This document shows, piece after piece, positions 1-6,306 of a stretch of DNA of 9,223 nt. The notes under the pieces were generated by a model. The model ran no database searches. It saw only the letters and a program-made list of their open reading frames with translations, and was not told the origin of the DNA. The position numbers were made by a program, and so were the translations under genes. Every line of letters begins with the position of its first letter. Positions within the stretch are counted from its first letter, which is position 1. Origin of the DNA: JAMXLO01 sp035569235. Its GTDB lineage: Bacteria; Pseudomonadota; Alphaproteobacteria; Acetobacterales; Acetobacteraceae. Location of the stretch: NCBI GenBank assembly GCA_035569235.1, contig DATMND010000258.1:1-9223 (forward strand), read 5' to 3'.

Positions 1-606
1 GCTGATCTCATGAGCGAAGAGCTCGGCAAGGCAGCGCTTCACGAGCGGGTGTTGGCGGTGATGCTTCGCGTACCGCGGCATCACTTCGTCCCTGCACAGC
101 TTGCCCCATTCGCTTACCACGATACGCCGCTGCCGATCGGCTTCGACAAAACCATCTCACAGCCCTTTATCTGCGCGCTCATGACCGACCTGCTCGCACC
201 CGAACCGCATGAGGCGGTACTCGAGATCGGTACCGGCCTGGGCTACCAGACGGCCGTCGTCGCAGAACTTGCGGCTCAGGTCTGGAGCGTCGAGATCGTC
301 GAAGAGCTGGCAAGCCTTGCCGAATCGCGCCTGCATCGGCTCGGATACCCAAGGGTCGGCATCCGTGTCGGAGACGGTTCGCGCGGCTGGTCCGAACATG
401 CGCCATACGACAAGATTCTGGTGACTGCACATGCCGAGCAGCTGCCTGAGGCGCTGCTTGAACAGCTCAAGCCAGGCGGCCGCATGGTTCTGCCGATGGG
501 CCCGGTCGACGCACAGCGGCTTACAGTTATCGACAAGGATACGGCTGGAAATATCCGGAAGCAGGAGCTTATCCCGGTGAGGTTCACTCGGCTCGAGACA
601 GTCTGA
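1..606 (+). CDS. pcm: Protein-L-isoaspartate O-methyltransferase, probably 5'-partial
   Basis: This enzyme uses S-adenosylmethionine to methylate the carboxyl of L-isoaspartyl residues in damaged cytoplasmic proteins, starting their repair. Counting from the first ATG (position 10), the N-terminal helix carries VPRHHFVP (21-28). It is followed by LPIG and the family signature TISQP (48-52), then the SAM-binding loop EIGTGLGYQ (72-80), the acidic strand end VEIVEE (94-99) and RVGDGSRGW. The C-terminus is VRFTRLE, as in the family. The reading frame is open to base 1 with no stop. From ATG 10 only 13 residues precede the conserved helix, fewer than in E. coli Pcm (about 22), and no ribosome-binding site can be judged. 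The true start therefore probably lies left of the window. The gene is convergent with the molybdenum hydroxylase gene, and a palindromic repeat lies between them. Function is confident; the start is not. Confidence 0.92.
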   Translation, partial: ADLMSEELGKAALHERVLAVMLRVPRHHFVPAQLAPFAYHDTPLPIGFDKTISQPFICALMTDLLAPEPHEAVLEIGTGLGYQTAVVAELAAQVWSVEIVEELASLAESRLHRLGYPRVGIRVGDGSRGWSEHAPYDKILVTAHAEQLPEALLEQLKPGGRMVLPMGPVDAQRLTVIDKDTAGNIRKQELIPVRFTRLETV

Positions 607-623
607 TGATCAGCTTTCGATAT

Positions 624-686
624 CGTCATCCCCGCGAAAGCAGGGACCCAGTTGTGGCGTGGGTCCCCGCTTTCGCGGGGATGACG
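624..686. repeat. Palindromic intergenic repeat, likely also a bidirectional terminator
   Basis: Two 27-base arms (624-650 and 660-686) are reverse complements except for one A·C mismatch (642/668) and enclose a 9-base loop. The arm core reads gtcatccccgcgaaagc. Short intergenic palindromes of this type are dispersed in many alphaproteobacterial genomes; that is recalled knowledge, not a search. It sits between the stop of pcm (606) and the stop of the convergent hydroxylase gene (753), so a transcript from either side would fold into a very stable hairpin. No T-run follows the stem, so classical intrinsic termination is uncertain. mRNA 3'-end protection is an alternative role. Confidence 0.85.
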
Positions 687-752
687 ACAGAGGGATGACA
701 CCGACGCACTTACTCCGCCTCGAGCCCTTGGTGCACGTTGCTCTCCCGCTTC

Positions 753-3104
753 TTACGGCCGCCTGCGGTGCGCCGCCTTGATTGCCGCGAGGACCCGTTC
801 GGAGGTCAGCGGCGTCTCGTTGACCTCAGCACCGAGCGCTGCGAGCGCGTCGCGCACGGCGTTGGCGATCGCCGCCGGCGGCGCCACCGCGCCGCCCTCG
901 CCCATCCCCTTCATGCCGTATTCGGTCGCCGTTGCCGGGTGGTGCAAATGGCCGATCTTGATCGGCGGCACCTCGAACGCGCCGGGCAGGTGGTAATCGA
1001 GCAGAGTGGCCGCGAGCGGCTGGCCTGCCGCGTCATACGGGATCTCCTCGCACAGCGCGGTGCCGATCCCCTGTACCACCCCGCCGCGAATCTGCCCTTC
1101 GACGATCATCGGATTGACCATCGTGCCGCAATCCTCGGCAACCGCGAAGTCGAGCAGTTCGATCGACCCGGTTTCCGGATCGACCGCGATGACAGCGCCG
1201 TGTGTAGCATACGAGAACACCCCGGTGCTGATCCCTGGTTCGTAGGTCGCCGTCGCCTCAAGCAGCGGATCGACCCCCGATGGCAAGCCGTCCATGCGCA
1301 GATGGGCGACCTTGGCAATCTCCGCGATGGACACCGACCGCCCCTGCGGTCCGATAACCGCGCCATCGGCACAGCGCACCTCGCCCACGTCGCACTGCAG
1401 CAGGTGGGCGCCGATCCGCTCGATCTTGGCACGCACGATCCGGCTGGTACGTGCCACCGCGCCACCCGACATGACCATGCTGCGCGATGCGAAGGTGCCA
1501 AACCCAAAGGCGGTGCTTTCGGTGTCGCCATGGCGCACCGAGATCCGCATCGGGTCTATACCGAGTTCGTGATGCGCGATCTGCGACAGCGTCGTCTCCA
1601 GGCCTTGGCCATGCGATTGGATGCCGACCATCAGCACGACGCTGCCATCGGTCAGCACCCGCGCCGTGCAGCTCTCATAGCCCGGGATAATGGATGCGCC
1701 GCGTGAGGCGAATTCGGCCGCGCCATGGGCGGTCTGCTCGGTAAAGCTGGCGAAGCCGATACCGATCAGCCTGCCGTCGGGCTCGCCATGCTGCTGGCGC
1801 TCGCGGATCTGGCGGAGGTCGAGGAGTTCGGCACAGAGCCGCACGCTCGCGGGGTAATCACCGGTGTCGTAGCGCATGCCGGCGATCGAGGTGAACGGCA
1901 TCGCGTCGGGCTGCACCATGTTCTCGATCCGCACCTCGACCGGATCGCGGCCGACCGCGCGCGCCACTTCGTCGATCGTCCGCTCGATCGCAAAGCACGC
2001 GCCGGGCCGCCCGACACCGCGATACGGCCCCAGCGGCGCCTTGTTGGTCGCGACGGTGTAGGTCCGCGCCCGGTAGTTCGCGATCGTATAGGGGCCTGGC
2101 AAGGTTCGGGCCGCCATGTTGGCCTCCTGATACGGCCCCTGCGGCCACAACCCATAAGCGCCGGCATCGACGATGATGTCTGTGTCGATGCCGAGGATGC
2201 CGCCGCGCCGGTCCGCGTATGCCGTCAATTTGTAGTGGTGGTCGCGGGTATGCGCCGCGGTCAGCAGATGCTCGTTGCGGTCCTCGATCCAGCGTACAGG
2301 ATGATCGAGTTCCAACGCGAGCGCAGCAAGGATGATCTCCTCCGGGTAGAGCCGGGCCTTCGGGCCGAACCCGCCGCCGACATCGGGCGCGACAACACGG
2401 ATGCGGCGCTCCTCGATGCCCAGGATTTCGGCCAATGCGACGCGCAGCGTATGCGGCGTCTGCGTCGAGGAATAGACCACCACCTCGTCGAGACGGTGAT
2501 CGCGACAGGCGAGCACAGCGCGCCCTTCGAGCGGCGAACCCGATTGCCGGTTCATGCGATAGTGCCGCGTTACAACGATCTCCGCGGCGCGCGCCGCGGC
2601 CTCGACATCGCCGCCTTCGATGACCCGTTCGATGTAGAGATTGTCGCCCCAGGACTCGTGGACGAGAGCACCACCGCGCAACGCCGTGGGTGCGTCCACG
2701 ACGGCGTCGAGCGGCTCGAAATCGACCATCACCGCATTGGCGATGTCTTCCGCCGCATTGCGCGTTGGTGCGACACAGGCGGCGATCGCCTCGCCGACAT
2801 AACGCACCCTGTCGGTCGCGAGCGGCGGCCAGGCCGGCGATTTGGCGCCGGTGGCCCGCGACACGATGCGGATCGGCTGCATCCGCGGCAGGTCCGCCGC
2901 GGTAAAGACGCTGCCTCGGGCCTCGGGCGGGACCGCGATCGACCGTATGCGGGCATGCGCATGTGGGCTGCGCAGGAAGACCACCTCCTGGACCCCAGGC
3001 AGCCGGATGTCCGACACGAACTCGCCGCGCCCCCTGAGGTGCCGGTCATCCTCCTTGCGCAGCAGCGAGGCGCCGATGCCGCATTGGGTGTGGGTAGTCT
3101 GCAA
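753..3104 (-). CDS. Xanthine dehydrogenase/CoxL-family molybdopterin-binding large subunit
   Basis: This is the catalytic large subunit of a molybdenum hydroxylase. The family hydroxylates aldehydes, N-heterocycles or related substrates, or oxidises CO, and passes electrons to FeS and FAD subunits. Numbering from the TTG start gives 783 residues, a normal family length. The N-terminal domain begins with RKEDDRHLRGRGEFVSDI. The cofactor loop VGGGFG is at 242-247, the active-site loop PYRGVGRPG at 360-368, the loop QSHGQGLETT at 496-505, and GMGEGG with the catalytic Glu at about 736. The active loop lacks the AYRCSFR signature of true form I CO dehydrogenase and resembles the form II/aldehyde oxidase type, so the substrate is unknown. 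The frame stays open upstream to an ATG at 3284, but those 60 residues look unlike the family. TTG at 3104 has GGAGGA six bases ahead and gives a typical N-terminus. No medium or small subunit gene is in the window; the upstream side is insertion-sequence debris. Confidence 0.9.
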   Translation of the reverse strand: MQTTHTQCGIGASLLRKEDDRHLRGRGEFVSDIRLPGVQEVVFLRSPHAHARIRSIAVPPEARGSVFTAADLPRMQPIRIVSRATGAKSPAWPPLATDRVRYVGEAIAACVAPTRNAAEDIANAVMVDFEPLDAVVDAPTALRGGALVHESWGDNLYIERVIEGGDVEAAARAAEIVVTRHYRMNRQSGSPLEGRAVLACRDHRLDEVVVYSSTQTPHTLRVALAEILGIEERRIRVVAPDVGGGFGPKARLYPEEIILAALALELDHPVRWIEDRNEHLLTAAHTRDHHYKLTAYADRRGGILGIDTDIIVDAGAYGLWPQGPYQEANMAARTLPGPYTIANYRARTYTVATNKAPLGPYRGVGRPGACFAIERTIDEVARAVGRDPVEVRIENMVQPDAMPFTSIAGMRYDTGDYPASVRLCAELLDLRQIRERQQHGEPDGRLIGIGFASFTEQTAHGAAEFASRGASIIPGYESCTARVLTDGSVVLMVGIQSHGQGLETTLSQIAHHELGIDPMRISVRHGDTESTAFGFGTFASRSMVMSGGAVARTSRIVRAKIERIGAHLLQCDVGEVRCADGAVIGPQGRSVSIAEIAKVAHLRMDGLPSGVDPLLEATATYEPGISTGVFSYATHGAVIAVDPETGSIELLDFAVAEDCGTMVNPMIVEGQIRGGVVQGIGTALCEEIPYDAAGQPLAATLLDYHLPGAFEVPPIKIGHLHHPATATEYGMKGMGEGGAVAPPAAIANAVRDALAALGAEVNETPLTSERVLAAIKAAHRRRP

Positions 3105-3110
3105 GCTCTG

Positions 3111-3116
3111 TCCTCC
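3111..3116 (-). promoter_or_regulatory. Ribosome-binding site fixing a TTG start for the molybdenum hydroxylase
   Basis: Read on the minus strand, GGAGGA is followed by six bases (cagagc) and then TTG at 3104-3102. The protein from this TTG starts directly with the family's N-terminal region. The upstream ATG at 3284 would add 60 unrelated residues. This site therefore decides the start. Confidence 0.75.
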
Positions 3117-3120
3117 AGGT

Positions 3121-3205
3121 TTCACGACGCGGACACGGAAGGAAGCGGGCACATTCAGCGTTGTTGCTCTCCCTGTTCTCCTGTTCTTCGCGTCTGCGTG
3201 GCGGA
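3121..3205. repeat. Possible degenerate inverted repeat upstream of the hydroxylase gene
   Basis: The left part (ttcacgacgcggacacgg, from 3121) and the right part (ttcttcgcgtctgcgtggc, about 3184-3202) are loosely complementary. They recall the common bacterial intergenic element whose arms read like 'ttcacgcagagacgc' and 'gcgtctctgcgtgaa'. Complementarity here is poor and interrupted, so this may be a decayed copy or a chance likeness. The rest of 3206-3379 shows no gene or clear promoter that I can support. Confidence 0.3.
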
Positions 3206-3379
3206 TTTCACTCAAACAACGCGAGATCGATCGCGCCGCCCATCCGGCAGCAGCCAAGTTCGCTCCTATGCTGGCGGCCGCCACAATCGTAGATCGGTAG
3301 CATGCTCCATCGAAGGAGCCGGGTCACGGATCCGGTGCGACGTCTTCATGGAACGACCCCTATCACGCCGGCGGGTGAT

Positions 3380-3754
3380 CCTGGAGGACCAGGTGTGGAC
3401 AACGTGCTCATGGTAGATGGCGTCGGGGTAGGCCAGAATTCTCTGCTTGAGTTCCGCTTTTGAGGCCGCGTGAATGCGGCGCAGGACCTAGCGCGCCACC
3501 ATCGAGAGGAAGCATTCGGCAAGATTGAACCAGGAGCCGTGCTTGGGCGTGAAAACGATGGTGAAGCGGCCGTTACGCTGTTCGTCGAGCCACTTGTTCG
3601 TCTCCTTGGACATATGCGCCGAATGATTATCGAGGATAATCTTGATAGCCGTGTCGCAGGATCGCAGCCTCCTGATAGACATGTAGCGCAGCCGTTGGCC
3701 GCAACCAAACAAGAGCGCCGACCCGATCTTCGGTCGCGAACAACGTCGCGCCAT
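3380..3754 (-). pseudogene. IS630-type transposase remnant (C-terminal DDE half, nonsense-interrupted)
   Basis: On the minus strand the segment encodes IKIILDNHSAHMSKETNKWL, then FTPKHGSWFNLAE. These are the second Asp and the Glu blocks of the DDE domain of IS630-family transposases. An in-frame TAG at 3490-3488 interrupts it straight after SMVAR. The same frame then continues with VLRRIHAASKAELKQRILAY and ends near HEHVVHTWSSRI, matching the usual family C-terminus. The stop is therefore a point mutation inside the gene rather than its natural end. No proper termination codon follows HTWSSRI for about another 37 codons. The N-terminal half and first Asp are not recognisable upstream of 3754, and I could not find terminal inverted repeats. 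This is a dead fragment; the assignment to IS630 rests on motif likeness. Confidence 0.75.
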
Positions 3755-3912
3755 GATCGAGGTTGGTCAGTTCTTCAGTCAGAGTCTCTTATCGAGCCCC
3801 TGCGCGCGGTCTGGAGCACTTCATTCGAGGATTACCACGGTGCCTCTGCGTCGGTTTCCCCCTTGATCACGAATCAAGAAGTTGAAACGCAGATGCGCGC
3901 CGATAAGAAGGG
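3755..3912. other. Intergenic debris without a recognisable gene
   Basis: I examined this stretch on the minus strand for the N-terminal half of the IS630-type transposase, and on the plus strand for the start of the antitoxin gene. Short pieces are suggestive in both directions, but stops and frame changes prevent a supported call. A long open plus-strand frame covers it, but its protein resembles nothing and runs antisense to two transposase remnants. Confidence 0.5.
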
Positions 3913-3986
3913 ATGCATTCGCTTAGCGCGCTCGCACAGCCATCGGATTGGACATTGGCCGATGTCGGTTCGGCCTACCTCTGCGT
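3913..3986 (+). pseudogene. Decayed 5' part of the antitoxin gene, left of the IS6 insertion
   Basis: In the plus frame starting at 3913 the segment reads LSALAQPSDW then TLADVGSAYLCV. Antitoxins that pair with ParE-like toxins typically have, in this region, a pattern like 'DALAQATDRSRSWLADAVRAYLAV' ahead of 'AWQI'. The spacing and several residues agree if a few codons are deleted and there are compensating one-base changes (an extra T near 3965 and a missing G near 3973). The last codons, TAC CTC TGC GT, abut the IS end. They mirror TAT CTC GCC GT on the other side, in the same codon phase. The beginning of the antitoxin cannot be recognised. This is a motif-level reading of degenerate DNA and remains tentative. 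Confidence 0.4.
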
Positions 3987-4005
3987 GGCATTGCCAAGCT
4001 AACGG
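3987..4005 (+). repeat. Left terminal inverted repeat of the IS6-family element
   Basis: ggcattgccaagctaacgg matches the inward-read right end at 4816-4798 over the first 12 bases without a mismatch, then with scattered differences. It lies 44 bases beyond the transposase stop, as expected for an IS end. Confidence 0.8.
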
Positions 4006-4048
4006 ATACGGCGACGCGCGCGGGCGACAGGAGGGCGATAGCGCGGTA

Positions 4049-4758
4049 TCACGCTGCTTGGTGAACGCGGACCTCCTGTCGCCAGATCCGAAACGCCTTC
4101 GTGCGAACGCCTCGATGGTCGGTTGCGCTCATGAGATGGCGCCGCGGCCGGAAGTGCCCGTAGATCATGGCATGCGTGGACAGGAACCGCTGTGCGTGGC
4201 CGCCCGGCTTGAACCGCTGCATCTGCCGCTCTCGTCGTCGCGTGGGTGGATGCGAATCCTCGGCGCGGTTGTTCAAGTACCTGCTCTTCCGATGCCGGAC
4301 ATCAGGTATGATGGCTCGGTGAGCGACGCCGTGCCTGCGCAGGCCGTCCGTGACGAGGCGTCGTGGCTTGTGCTGCAGCCGGTGCAACATGTGTTTGAAG
4401 AAACGCTTGGCAGCGGCGCTGTTCCGCCGGTCCTGAACCACAATGTCCAGCACGACGGCGTGCTGATCCGCCGCGCGCCACAGATAGTGCAGCACACCCC
4501 GGATGCGAATGAACACTTCATCGAGGTGCCGGGCGTCGCCAGACTGCGGCCGTCGTCGGCGTAGCCTTCTGGCGACATCGGCCCTGAACTTCAGGCACCG
4601 GCGCCGGATGCTCTCATGGGTCACCACGATGTCGCTTCGGCCAGGATCAGCGCGACGTTCCGCAGGCTAAAGCTGAAGACGTGTTACAGCCACACTGCAT
4701 GGCTGATGATCTCGGCCGAAAACCAACGCCGGGGATAAGTGGCGGATCCGAGTGTCAT
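4049..4758 (-). pseudogene. IS6-family transposase, inactivated by a nonsense codon and a frameshift
   Basis: Starting at ATG 4758 the protein begins MTLGSATYPRRWFSAEIISH then AVWL. This fits the IS6-family N-terminus 'RRRFPPEIISHAVWLYHRF'. Codon 25 is TAA (4686-4684), where the family has an aromatic residue. The frame resumes as HVFSFSLRNVALILAEA. A one-base loss around 4631-4638 then shifts it into the frame IVVTHESIRRRCLKF, which continues to the stop at 4049. That downstream segment has the complete DDE core: Asp in HLDEVFIRI, Asp in RLVTDGLR and Glu in NNRAEDSH, followed by the typical RRRERQMQRF and AQRFLSTHAMIY. Total length is about 236 codons, the normal family size. Once repaired in silico it would be a full-length IS6 transposase; as it stands no functional product is expected. 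Confidence 0.85.
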
Positions 4759-4797
4759 GTCGTCAGCCTCGCCCGGTCATCGTCCCAACGCCAGCCC

Positions 4798-4816
4798 CGG
4801 CTAACTTGGCAATGCC
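4798..4816 (-). repeat. Right terminal inverted repeat of the IS6-family element
   Basis: Read on the minus strand from 4816 this is ggcattgccaagttagccg, the partner of the left end at 3987. On the plus strand its outermost bases (aatgcc) contain an ATG at 4812-4814. That ATG is in frame with the antitoxin remnant to the right. Confidence 0.8.
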
Positions 4817-4928
4817 CTATCTCGCCGTTCACGCCTGGCAGATCAAGCACATCAAAGACGGGCTACGTCAGTCCGACCCCGATGCATTCGCCACGGACGC
4901 TGAGGTGGCTGGCGCGTACGACCGCTGA
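4812..4928 (+). pseudogene. 3' part of an antitoxin gene (ParE/RelE-partner type), truncated by IS6
   Basis: The 38-residue frame MPYLAVHAWQIKHIKDGLRQ then SDPDAFATDAEVAGAYDR matches the C-terminal, toxin-wrapping half of antitoxins of the type '...YVAVNAWQIEEIEAGIKEADAGDFASDEEVAAVFAKW'. The N-terminal DNA-binding (ribbon-helix-helix-like) half is cut off by the IS6 end at 4816. The ATG at 4812 lies inside the IS terminal repeat and is in frame, so a short antitoxin could be made. I see no convincing ribosome-binding site ahead of it. The frame ends YDR-TGA-CGG-TGA. Relatives end in YDRWR-like tails, so TGA at 4926 probably arose from TGG. The original gene would then have ended at 4934, overlapping the toxin's GTG start by four bases (GTGA). 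Whether this remnant is expressed is unknown. Confidence 0.65.
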
Positions 4929-4930
4929 CG

Positions 4931-5236
4931 GTGACACGCCGACAAAGCCTACGGATCCGCTACACGCGTCAGGCCATTACCGACCTCGAACAGGCACATG
5001 CCTATATTGCCCGCGAAAACGCGGCCGCGGCGGCTTGCGTGGCGAGTCGGGTCCGTACTGCCTTCGACAGCCTCCGTCACACGCCCGCGCGCGGCCGGCC
5101 GGAACGCGAACCAGACACACGTGAACTCGTAGTTCCGCGCACTCCGCTCCTTGTCCCTTACCGAGCCGCAAGCAACCACATCGACATGCTCGGCGTCATT
5201 CATGCTGCCCGCGTCTGGCCGTCACAATTTGACTGA
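4931..5236 (+). CDS. parE: ParE/RelE-superfamily toxin of a type II toxin-antitoxin system
   Basis: The 101-residue protein has the family layout. The N-terminal strand and helix are IRYTRQAITDLEQAHAYIARE, with an alpha-helical NAAAAACVASRVRTAFDSL region. Next comes the conserved turn (H/Q)TPARGRPER-PDTRELVV, the strand TPLLVPYRA and the C-terminal VIHAARVWPSQFD. Proteins of this family are small cytoplasmic toxins; ParE members poison DNA gyrase and RelE members cleave mRNA. Sequence likeness to ParE is better here, but the target is not shown. Length and motifs look intact. The GTG start at 4931 lies two bases after the antitoxin remnant's stop, matching the usual antitoxin-toxin operon. 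The partner antitoxin gene is broken by an IS6 element, so this is an orphaned or weakly controlled toxin. It ends nine bases from the end of the convergent dehydrogenase gene. Confidence 0.85.
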   Translation: MTRRQSLRIRYTRQAITDLEQAHAYIARENAAAAACVASRVRTAFDSLRHTPARGRPEREPDTRELVVPRTPLLVPYRAASNHIDMLGVIHAARVWPSQFD

Positions 5237-5245
5237 TTGATGTGC

Positions 5246-6217
5246 CTACTCCCGCAATTCGGGAATCACCCACAACGGCTTCTCCCCGCGCGCCACGCGC
5301 TCGACGTTGTCGAAGCCGTTGCGGAACCGGGCGGACTGATTGTCCCAGGTCGGCCCCGCGTAGTGCGGCGTCAGGATCACGTTGTCCAGATTGAACAGCG
5401 GATTGTTCGCCGGCGGTGGCTCCTGGTCGAACACGTCCAGTCCGGCCCCGGCGATCGTGCCGTTGGTCAGCGCCTCATACATCGCCGGTTCGTCCACCAC
5501 CGGTCCGCGGCACGTGTTGATCAGATACGCGGTCGGCTTCATCAGCCTGAACTGCGCCGCCCCCATCATGTGGCGCGAGGCCGGGGTCAACGGCACGTGC
5601 AGCGAAACGATATCCGACGTGCGCAACAGTTCGTTGAACAGCCGGAATTTCACGCCCAGCGCATCCGCGGCGTCCTCGCTGAGGCGGGCGATGTCGAAAT
5701 ACTGCACCGCCATGCCGAAGCCCTTCGCCAGCCGGGCGACCTTCTTGCCGATGTTGCCGAGCCCGACCAGGCCGAGCGTGCGGCCCGACAGTTCATAGAG
5801 CCGCACGTTGGCAACGTCGTTGCCGCGCCAGCGCCCGGACGCGACCATGTCGTGCAGCCAAGTGAGCCGGCGGCAGACCGCGAGCATGAGCAGGATCGAA
5901 TGCTCCGACACCGCGATCGCGTTCGCGCCGCCGTTGTTGCACACCGGAACGCCGGCACGGCGCGCGGCCTCGATGTCCACACGGTCGTAGCCGGCACTCA
6001 ACAACTGCACCAGCTTCAGCTTCGGCGCGGATTTGTAGAACGCATCGTCCATCTTCACCTCGCCTAGGCCGACGATGAAGTCGGTATCGGCCAGTGCGGC
6101 GTTGAATTCGGGAGTGTTCGGGCGCGCGATCACCAGGTCGAAGCCGGACGGCGCCAATCCGCGGGCGATATCCATCGCGCTCAGCGGGTTGTCGGTGAGC
6201 AGGATCTTCGGCGCCAT
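5246..6217 (-). CDS. D-2-hydroxyacid dehydrogenase, NAD-binding
   Basis: The 323-residue protein is a cytoplasmic D-isomer-specific 2-hydroxyacid dehydrogenase, which interconverts a 2-oxoacid and a D-2-hydroxyacid with NAD(P)(H). The N-terminal catalytic part includes SAGYDRVDIEAARRAGV (74-90). The nucleotide-binding domain has GLGNIG (152-157), with Asp175 at the end of the second strand, which favours NAD over NADP. The catalytic Arg is in NTCRGPVVDE (Arg237), the Glu in DVFDQEPPP (Glu266) and the His in LTPHYAG (His285). Length and motifs are complete. ATG 6217 is preceded by GGAGG five bases upstream on the minus strand. It is divergent from the photoactive yellow protein homologue across fewer than 90 bases and convergent with the toxin gene. 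The substrate (glyoxylate, hydroxypyruvate, phosphoglycerate or another) cannot be told from the sequence. Confidence 0.92.
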   Translation of the reverse strand: MAPKILLTDNPLSAMDIARGLAPSGFDLVIARPNTPEFNAALADTDFIVGLGEVKMDDAFYKSAPKLKLVQLLSAGYDRVDIEAARRAGVPVCNNGGANAIAVSEHSILLMLAVCRRLTWLHDMVASGRWRGNDVANVRLYELSGRTLGLVGLGNIGKKVARLAKGFGMAVQYFDIARLSEDAADALGVKFRLFNELLRTSDIVSLHVPLTPASRHMMGAAQFRLMKPTAYLINTCRGPVVDEPAMYEALTNGTIAGAGLDVFDQEPPPANNPLFNLDNVILTPHYAGPTWDNQSARFRNGFDNVERVARGEKPLWVIPELRE

Positions 6218-6266
6218 CTTTCCCTCCAGGTCGATTGACTTGCACGGAGGATACCCGGACGACCAG

Positions 6267-6301
6267 GGTTAGCCAAATGTTCACCGAATTCCCTGACATT
6301 C
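6267..6301 (+). repeat. 35-bp direct repeat, copy A, at the start of the PYP-like gene
   Basis: This copy begins ggttagccaaatgttcaccg and matches copy B (6766-6800) at 32 of 35 positions; the differences are at repeat positions 10, 11 and 28. The spacing of the two copies is 499 bp. It lies in the short divergent region between the dehydrogenase and the PYP-like gene and contains a possible ATG start (6277). Its inner part has the form TGT-N15-ACA. Confidence 0.9.
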
Positions 6302-6306
6302 GGCAC

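Larger units (their letters stand above)
3987..4816 (-). mobile_element. IS6-family insertion sequence, 830 bp, degenerate
   Basis: The left end reads ggcattgccaagctaacgg (3987-4005) and the right end, read inward on the minus strand from 4816, reads ggcattgccaagttagccg. The first 12 bases are identical and 15 of the first 16 agree. The element is 830 bp, in the normal size range of the IS6/IS26 family, and contains one IS6-type transposase gene in minus orientation. The 8-bp flanks that this family would normally duplicate are not identical (ctctgcgt on the left, ctatctcg on the right). The 12-base flanks, however, agree at 9 positions. The element splits an antitoxin gene whose toxin partner follows at 4931. 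The inactivating mutations in the transposase suggest an old insertion. Confidence 0.8.

Noticed and set aside
753..3104. Aerobic CO dehydrogenase (form I CoxL)
   Set aside because: The active-site loop reads PYRGVGRPG and lacks the AYRCSFR signature of form I enzymes; only the wider family is supported.
3105..3284. A 60-residue N-terminal extension of the hydroxylase up to an ATG at 3284
   Set aside because: TTG 3104 has a strong ribosome-binding site and gives the family's usual N-terminus; the extension looks like intergenic DNA, possibly repeat-derived.
738..3416. Two long plus-strand open frames (738-1706 and 1725-3416)
   Set aside because: They run antisense to the molybdenum hydroxylase gene. 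Their proteins are Arg- and His-rich with no recognisable motif, as expected for shadow frames in GC-rich DNA.
3470..4564. A 364-codon plus-strand open frame across the IS region
   Set aside because: It is antisense to both transposase remnants, which carry family motifs on the minus strand, and its own product resembles nothing.
3979..4824. A standard 8-bp target duplication for the IS6 element
   Set aside because: The adjacent 8-mers ctctgcgt and ctatctcg do not match. Only an offset or 12-base comparison shows similarity, reported separately as tentative.
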